Assembly (NCBI GenBank): GCA_946008205.1
Contig: CAMGAZ010000028.1
Location: 1-11,154 of the forward strand
Length of the DNA: 11,154 nt
Reading direction: 5' to 3'
Origin: an uncultured Clostridium sp.
GTDB taxonomy: Bacteria > Bacillota > Clostridia > TANB77 > CAG-508
Shown here: one piece after another, positions 6,471 through 11,154 of the stretch
Numbering within the stretch: position 1 is the stretch's first letter
How the letters are laid out: every line of letters begins with the position of its first letter
Notes under the pieces: model-generated
What the model was told of the DNA's origin: nothing
Database searches by the model: none
The model's input: the letters and a program-made list of their open reading frames with translations, nothing else
Position numbers and translations under genes: made by a program

Positions 6471-8285
6471 TCATGGTTTATCAACATCTAAACCTTTATT
6501 TTTAGATATGTAATAAGCTAAAAGTTGAAGCGGAATTACCGAAAGTATAGGAGAAACTAATTCATTTGTTTCGGGGATATTTATTACATAGCTAAAATTG
6601 CTGTTAGGTAAAATTTGATTTGAAATTATTAATGTTTTAGCTCCTCTTGTTATTACTTCTTGCATATTACTAATTGATTTTTCTACAAGTTCTTTATTTG
6701 TTATTATTCCTATAACAGTAACACCATTTTCAATCAATGCAATTGGACCATGTTTTAGTTCGCCTGCAGCATATGCTTCCGAGTGGATGTATGAAATTTC
6801 TTTTAACTTTAAAGAACCTTCTAAAGCTACATCATAATCAGTTGCTCTTCCTAAAAAGAATATATCTTTTTGAGTATACACTTTAGCTGCAAAAGTTTTT
6901 ACTTCAGAGCTTTTATCAAGAACTGCTTCAATTTTAGAAGGCAAATCTAAAATATTGGATTTTAACTCTTCGATTTTATCTGTAGGATATGAGCCTAGAA
7001 GTTCTGCAAAGTGCATTCCTAATATAGCAAGTAGACATACCTGAGAGGTATATGCTTTTGTCGAAGCAACTGCAATTTCTGGACCTGCATGAGTATAAAT
7101 TGTATAATCTGCTTCCCTTGTTATAGTACTTCCAATAACGTTTGAAATAGCAAGAGTTTTTGCTCCTTTTGATTTTGAAAGTCTTAATGCGGCTAGAGTA
7201 TCAGCGGTTTCTCCAGACTGACTTACAAAAATACATAATGTTTTTGTATCAATAATTGGTTCTCTGTATCTGTATTCTGAAGCGATATCAACTTCTGTAG
7301 GAATTCTACAAAGTTTTTCAAATATATTTTTACCGACCAATCCAGCATACATAGCTGTTCCACAAGCAACTATGAATATTTTATTTACAGATTGAAGATA
7401 TTCTTTTGAAATATCAATATCATCAAAGCTACAAGGTTCTCCAAGTTTAAATCTTGAGCCTATTGTTTCACGAATTGCTGTTGGTTGTTCAAATATTTCC
7501 TTCAACATATAATCCTCAAATCCATTTTTGTCGGCAGAAGATGCGTCCCACTCGATATTTTTAACTTCTTTATTATGAATAGTTAAATTTGAGTCATAAA
7601 AGTTGATTTTATCTTTATAAACTACAGCAAATTCATTATCATTTAAGAGATAAAAGTTTTTTGTATATCTCAAAACTGCTGGGATATCTGAAGCGATGAA
7701 ATTCTCGCCACATCCTTTACCAATTACCAAAGGACTATCTTTTCTAACAGCTATTATAACATCTGGATACAAAGAAGAAATTATTTCTAAAGCATAACTT
7801 CCTTTTAAATCAGATACTGCATTTTTTACAGCTCTTAAGAACTTTGACATATCATTTGAAGATTTGTCACTTGAAAAATAATGATGTATTAAATTAGGAA
7901 TAACCTCAGTATCAGTCTGAGATGAGAAAGAATAACCGTTATCAGTTAAAAACTTTCTTAATTCTGTATAGTTTTCTATTATCCCATTATGAACAACTGC
8001 AAAGGTGTTACTATTATCCATATGAGGATGAGCATTTTCCTTTGATGGTTTACCATGAGTTGCCCATCTTGTATGAGCAATACCAACAGTACCAGATAAA
8101 GTATCTATTCCAGGAAGATTTTCTAAATTAGCAACTCTTCCTTTTTCTTTCATAATTTTAATTTTATTACTTTCAATGGTAGCAATTCCTGCTGAATCAT
8201 AACCTCTGTATTCAAGGCTTAAAAGTCCATTAATTAAAATTTCTTTTGCTTGTTGTTTTCCTATATAACCTACTATTCCACACAT
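6471..8285 (-). CDS. glmS: Glutamine--fructose-6-phosphate aminotransferase (isomerizing), C-terminal tail cut by a stop
   Basis: GlmS converts fructose-6-phosphate and glutamine to glucosamine-6-phosphate and glutamate, the first step toward UDP-GlcNAc and cell wall. The protein reads 604 aa. Cys2 of MCGIVGYIG is the Ntn-glutaminase nucleophile, followed by EYRGYDSAG, HTRWATHG and HNGIIENY. The two SIS sugar-isomerase domains follow (~290-590), with IFIVACGTAMYAG, FVSQSGETADT, GPEIAVASTKAYTSQ, ALEGSLKLKEISY and EAYAAGELKHGPIALIE. The frame stops at TGA (6471-6473) right after DVDKP, whereas the family ends DKPRNLAKSVTVE; the missing tail is still readable downstream. That tail helps shape the active site and ammonia channel, so the truncated enzyme may be impaired. 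The start has AAAGGAGG at 5-base spacing. Regulation is by the glmS ribozyme in its leader. Confidence 0.95.
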   Translation of the reverse strand: MCGIVGYIGKQQAKEILINGLLSLEYRGYDSAGIATIESNKIKIMKEKGRVANLENLPGIDTLSGTVGIAHTRWATHGKPSKENAHPHMDNSNTFAVVHNGIIENYTELRKFLTDNGYSFSSQTDTEVIPNLIHHYFSSDKSSNDMSKFLRAVKNAVSDLKGSYALEIISSLYPDVIIAVRKDSPLVIGKGCGENFIASDIPAVLRYTKNFYLLNDNEFAVVYKDKINFYDSNLTIHNKEVKNIEWDASSADKNGFEDYMLKEIFEQPTAIRETIGSRFKLGEPCSFDDIDISKEYLQSVNKIFIVACGTAMYAGLVGKNIFEKLCRIPTEVDIASEYRYREPIIDTKTLCIFVSQSGETADTLAALRLSKSKGAKTLAISNVIGSTITREADYTIYTHAGPEIAVASTKAYTSQVCLLAILGMHFAELLGSYPTDKIEELKSNILDLPSKIEAVLDKSSEVKTFAAKVYTQKDIFFLGRATDYDVALEGSLKLKEISYIHSEAYAAGELKHGPIALIENGVTVIGIITNKELVEKSISNMQEVITRGAKTLIISNQILPNSNFSYVINIPETNELVSPILSVIPLQLLAYYISKNKGLDVDKP

Positions 8286-8380
8286 AAAAACCTCCTTTAA
8301 AATATTTGTGCGTCACAAAATATACCGTATGTATAATGCATATGGTTTAAAGAAAGTTATTCAAAATATTCAGATTACAC

Positions 8381-8515
8381 GTATTTAATCTCTGTTATCT
8401 AATATCACTATTAGTTTTTAAATAAACACTTATGACAGTAATCATGCCAAGAAGCACCCGCCGAATCTTTCGATAAACTTCTTCCTCGTCAACAACAAAT
8501 GTTGTCCTGGCGCTT
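8381..8515 (-). ncRNA. glmS ribozyme: glmS ribozyme (glucosamine-6-phosphate-activated)
   Basis: The leader of glmS contains a full glmS ribozyme, a self-cleaving riboswitch that uses glucosamine-6-phosphate as cofactor and lowers glmS mRNA when the product is plentiful. Read on -, it starts AAGCGCC with the expected cleavage between A (8514) and G (8513). It goes on through the P2 hairpin, GACGAGG, TTATCGAA, and TTCGGCGG followed by a TGC arm. P3 (ATGA/TCAT) comes next. The P4 domain follows, with GTGTTTA pairing to TAAATAC, an inner hairpin CTAAT/ATTAG, and the conserved AACAGAGA. All core elements known from B. subtilis are present. Between the ribozyme and the start codon lie two small hairpins (CCATATG/CATACGG, 8325-8345, and TTTGTG/CACAAA, 8305-8319), with no other signal recognised. 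Confidence 0.96.
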
Positions 8516-8572
8516 AAAATAAAACTCCTTTCTTAAATATTATAAATATTTTAAAAACTTTATCTACAGTAT

Positions 8573-8601
8573 AATATACATCTATATAAAAAAAGTTGCA
8601 A
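8573..8601 (-). promoter_or_regulatory. Possible glmS promoter
   Basis: On the - strand TTGCAA (8601-8596), a 17-nt spacer and TATATT (8578-8573) give a plausible sigma-A-type promoter ~60 bases ahead of the ribozyme cleavage site. A TATAAT at 8544-8539 is an alternative -10, but it has no good -35 partner. Confidence 0.4.
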
Positions 8602-8615
8602 GATAAAATAAAGCA

Positions 8616-8645
8616 TTGAACAAAAAATAAATAGTATGATATAAT
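8616..8645 (+). promoter_or_regulatory. Sigma-A-type promoter of uvrC
   Basis: TTGAAC (8616-8621), an 18-nt spacer and a perfect TATAAT (8640-8645) lie just upstream of uvrC. The transcript would start near 8652, giving a leader of only ~14 bases that holds the GAGGAAA ribosome binding site. Confidence 0.6.
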
Positions 8646-8665
8646 AAAATGTAGAGGAAATAAAT

Positions 8666-10528
8666 ATGTTTGATATAGAAGCGGAACTAAAAAAATAGCC
8701 TAAAAAACCTGGGGTATATATTATGAATGACAAAAATGACAAAATTAAATATGGTGGAAAAGCAGTTGTTTTGAGAAACAGAGTTAGGCAATACTTTAGA
8801 AAAAATAAAAAAACTAAAAGAATTCAAAATATGGTTGCTAATGTAGACCATTTTGAATATATAGTATGTGATAACGAGGCAGAGGCTTTAATATTAGAGT
8901 GTAATCTAATAAAAAAGAACATGCCTAAATTTAACGTGCTTCTAAAAGATGACAAAACATACCCATATATAAAGATAAATGTTAAAGCGGATTATCCAGA
9001 TTTATATATAACAAGAAGAATAATGAATGATGGAGCAAAATACTTTGGCCCTTATGCTAATGCAGGGAGTGCAAAAGAGATGATCGAATTCATTAAATCT
9101 AGATACAAAATAAGACAATGTAGAAGCTTTAAATATAAAGATAGACCATGTCTAAATTACCATATAAAAAAATGTATGGCACCATGCATGGGATATGTAA
9201 CCAAAGAAGAATATAGAAAACAAATAAATGAAATAATATCGATTTTAGAGGGAAAAACGGAAGAAATAAAAAAAGAACTTGAAATAGAGATGCAGGAAGC
9301 TTCAAAGAAAATGGAATATGAAAAAGCGCAAGAACTAAGAGATAAAATATATGCGATAGAAAGAATATCTCAAAGACAGAAAGTTTCAAACATCTCAGAA
9401 AACGACATCGATGTAATAGGATTAGCGAGAAAAGATGATGAAGTATGTATTGAAATGTTTTATGTAAGAAACAGTAAAATGATAGGAAGAAATCATTATA
9501 TTTTTAAAGGACTAGAAGATGAAGAAGATTGCGAGATAATATCAAGTTTTATTAAACAATACTACATGGGAAAACAAATCATGCCAAATAAAATAATGAT
9601 AAAACAAGATATAGAAGATAAAAATGCAATTGAAATGTGGCTAACGGAGCAGGCCAATAGAAAGGTTGAAATAAAAACTCCTCAAAAAGGGGAGAAGCTT
9701 AAATTTGTAGAGATGGCAGAAAATAATGCATTGATTACATTACAAAATAAAGAAAAGGAGAAATACAATATTTTAGCAGAATTAAAACAAGTACTAGGAC
9801 TAGACAAGCTACCAAGGAAAATAGAATGTTATGACATATCAAATTTATCTGGAACAAATATGGTTGCTGGAATGTGTGTGATGCAAGATGGTATTATAAA
9901 AAAGAATTTATCAAGAAGATTCAAAATAAAAGATGTAATAGGGCAAGATGACCCTAAATGCATGGAAGAGGTTGTAACAAGAAGACTAAGACACTCTATT
10001 GATATTCTGAATGAGGATAAATCAAACGGATTTGGTGAACTTCCAGATGTAATATTGGCTGATGGAGGAATAACTCAAATAAGGGCAACAGAGCAGGCAA
10101 TAAAAAATATAAACAAAGAAATAGAAGAAAAAGCTAGAGAAAAGGGCATAGAATTAACGCTGAAGGATAAAGTAAATATTGCAGTTTTTGGTATGGTAAA
10201 AAATGATAAACATCAAACAAGAGCTCTAATGAATGACAAAAGAGAAGAACTCGAAATATCAGAGACATTATTAAACACAATAACAATGTTTCAAGATGCA
10301 GTACACGATACTGCTATTGGATACCATAAAAAGTTGAGGAACGAAGAGGTAACAAAATCTGCTCTTGACGAAATAAAGGGAATAGGAACTGTGAAAAAAG
10401 TAGAGTTGCTAAAAAAATATGGAAGCATAGAAAAAATAGCTGAAGCACCAGCAGAAGAAATAGCTACTCTAAAAGGAATTAATTTAGCACTGGCAAATGA
10501 AATAAAAAGACAATTAGCAAAAAGATAA
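8666..10528 (+). CDS. uvrC: UvrABC system protein C (excinuclease subunit), early in-frame TAG
   Basis: UvrC makes both incisions around a UvrAB-marked DNA lesion. The natural start is ATG 8666 with GAGG upstream, reading MFDIEAELKK, then TAG at 8696-8698, then PKKPGVYIM in the same frame; an open stretch from ATG 8723 runs to TAA at 10526. Counting the stop codon as a residue gives 620 aa, a typical length. The N-terminal GIY-YIG nuclease holds GVY (16-18), Y29, K32, R39, and a Glu and Asn near 78 and 90. The YVGKAK segment, however, reads YGGKAV. A UVR (UvrB-binding) helix pair sits at ~205-245 and the RNase H-like nuclease follows with YDISNLSGT, LADGG and YHKKLR. Tandem helix-hairpin-helix motifs (IKGIGTVKK, LKGINLALA) close the protein. 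Translation from 8723 would drop the GVY part and has no ribosome binding site, so function depends on whether the TAG is real. Confidence 0.92.
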
Positions 10529-10530
10529 TG

Positions 10531-10574
10531 AAATGCAATTACAAATCATTGAAAATGGTATGTAATTGCATTTT
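10531..10574. terminator. Terminator after uvrC, possibly bidirectional
   Basis: The arms AAATGCAATTACA (10531-10543) and TGTAATTGCATTT (10561-10573) pair over 13 bp, with an inner stem ATCATT/AATGGT continuing the hairpin. It is followed by T and ATTATTATT on +. It begins 2 bases after the uvrC stop and also lies at the 3' end of the convergent gene on -. Confidence 0.75.
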
Positions 10575-10578
10575 ATTA

Positions 10579-11154
10579 TTATTCGTCAAATACAAAACTT
10601 ATTTCTGCATCATATAACTGTAATTTACTAATTCGTTTACTTCTCAGCTCTGTACGTTTAATACTTAATGTTTCAACCATATCCCACATAAATACCCAGC
10701 CAGATATTATGCAAAACTCAGAGGCAAATTCAGGAATGTACCCAGATAAATTGTTAAAAACAAATGATAAGAATATAAAAAATGTACCTATCAAAAATAA
10801 AACCATTGCTTTACGGGTTTCCTTTCTGATTTCATAATCTATGTCGTCAACATCACTCCCATAATTGTTTTTAAATACTTTTCGTATTCTATTTTGTTGC
10901 TTTTCAGAAATCTCATCATGATAATGAATCTCTAAAACTATATCAGTATTTACTGGAATTAAATAAGCTACTTCCTCAATATAATCAAAAACTTCATCGG
11001 AAAGGTCTAATTTCAGATAATCGTTTTTCATATAAAGTTCATTTAGTTTAGAAACTTTAATTGGAATAACAGCTTTCCCATCCTTCATATAATTTTTTTC
11101 AATAAAATCCTTTTCAATATACCTGATTTTATTATTATTCCTATAATGTTTACT
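10579..11154 (-). CDS. Uncharacterised membrane protein, partial (N terminus outside window)
   Basis: I do not recognise this by name. The frame is open from the right edge of the window to TAA at 10579. The ATG at 11086-11088 has no ribosome binding site, and the frame upstream of it stays open (SKHYRNNNKIRYIEKDFIEKNY), so the true start is probably beyond the window. At least 191 codons are visible. The N-terminal ~90 residues after that Met are soluble and acidic (LDLSDEVFDYIEEVAYLIP, then VLEIHYHDEISEKQQNRI). Two hydrophobic segments follow (VLFLIGTFFIFLSFVF and FCIISGWVFMWDMV), then a basic stretch (IKRTELRSKRISKL) and a short tail. The GW-F-WD-VE segment between a helix and a basic KR-rich tail resembles uncharacterised membrane proteins of Clostridia. 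Composition matches the neighbours. Confidence 0.75.
   Translation of the reverse strand, partial: SKHYRNNNKIRYIEKDFIEKNYMKDGKAVIPIKVSKLNELYMKNDYLKLDLSDEVFDYIEEVAYLIPVNTDIVLEIHYHDEISEKQQNRIRKVFKNNYGSDVDDIDYEIRKETRKAMVLFLIGTFFIFLSFVFNNLSGYIPEFASEFCIISGWVFMWDMVETLSIKRTELRSKRISKLQLYDAEISFVFDE

Noticed and set aside
6471..6473. TGA at the end of glmS as selenocysteine
   Set aside because: The position is Arg in the family, not Cys, and another stop follows two codons later.
8560..8742. Minus-strand open frame between glmS and uvrC
   Set aside because: It overlaps the uvrC promoter and start and the upstream region of glmS, and it has no ribosome binding site or recognisable domain.
534..10528. 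Alternative genetic code
   Set aside because: TAA and TAG both terminate clearly intact genes in the window (serS and the antiporter end in TAG; DUF951, engB and bofA end in TAA).

Overview
The window looks like a chromosomal stretch from an AT-rich, low-GC Gram-positive bacterium, probably an endospore-forming member of the Clostridia. The grounds are strong AT codon bias, AGGAGG-type ribosome binding sites, a BofA/YaaL (DUF2508) pair, a DUF951 protein, RNase J, and a glmS ribozyme upstream of glmS. An uncultured gut lineage is possible, but that is a guess. I see no phage, transposon, CRISPR or tRNA genes. This is mostly core housekeeping DNA.

Layout from left to right. On the + strand: the 3' end of RNase J, then gltX (glutamyl-tRNA synthetase, interrupted by an in-frame TAA), a terminator, and a small DUF951 gene. 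A bidirectional terminator separates these from a - strand operon read right to left: DUF1653 gene, serS, engB. That operon has a good sigma-A-type promoter and a short structured leader with the marks of a degenerate or minimal T-box. Divergent from it, on +, lie a CaCA-type cation/calcium antiporter gene, DUF2508 (yaaL-like) and bofA. A 20-bp perfect inverted repeat then separates bofA from glmS, which is on - and preceded by a complete glmS ribozyme. Divergent from glmS, on +, is uvrC with its own promoter and an early in-frame TAG. The window ends in a - strand gene for a two-helix membrane protein of unknown function, cut by the right edge.

Functionally, gltX and serS charge tRNAs. RNase J handles RNA decay and EngB handles 50S subunit assembly. 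GlmS makes glucosamine-6-phosphate for the cell wall and is feedback-controlled through its ribozyme. UvrC makes the incisions in nucleotide excision repair, and BofA belongs to the mother-cell sigma-K checkpoint of sporulation.

The most striking observation is that three otherwise well-conserved genes each carry substitution-type nonsense codons with no frameshift. gltX has a TAA at 1062-1064. uvrC has a TAG at 8696-8698, inside the conserved LKK-x-PKKPGVY start. glmS has TGA and TAA in its last conserved residues, so the canonical tail ...DKPRNLAKSVTVE reads DKP*Y*AKSVTVE. All three stop codons also end ordinary genes in this window, so simple code reassignment does not explain them. Sequence or consensus error, recent gene decay and mutator-type substitution are the main alternatives. 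The second point of interest is the compact T-box-like leader of the serS operon.
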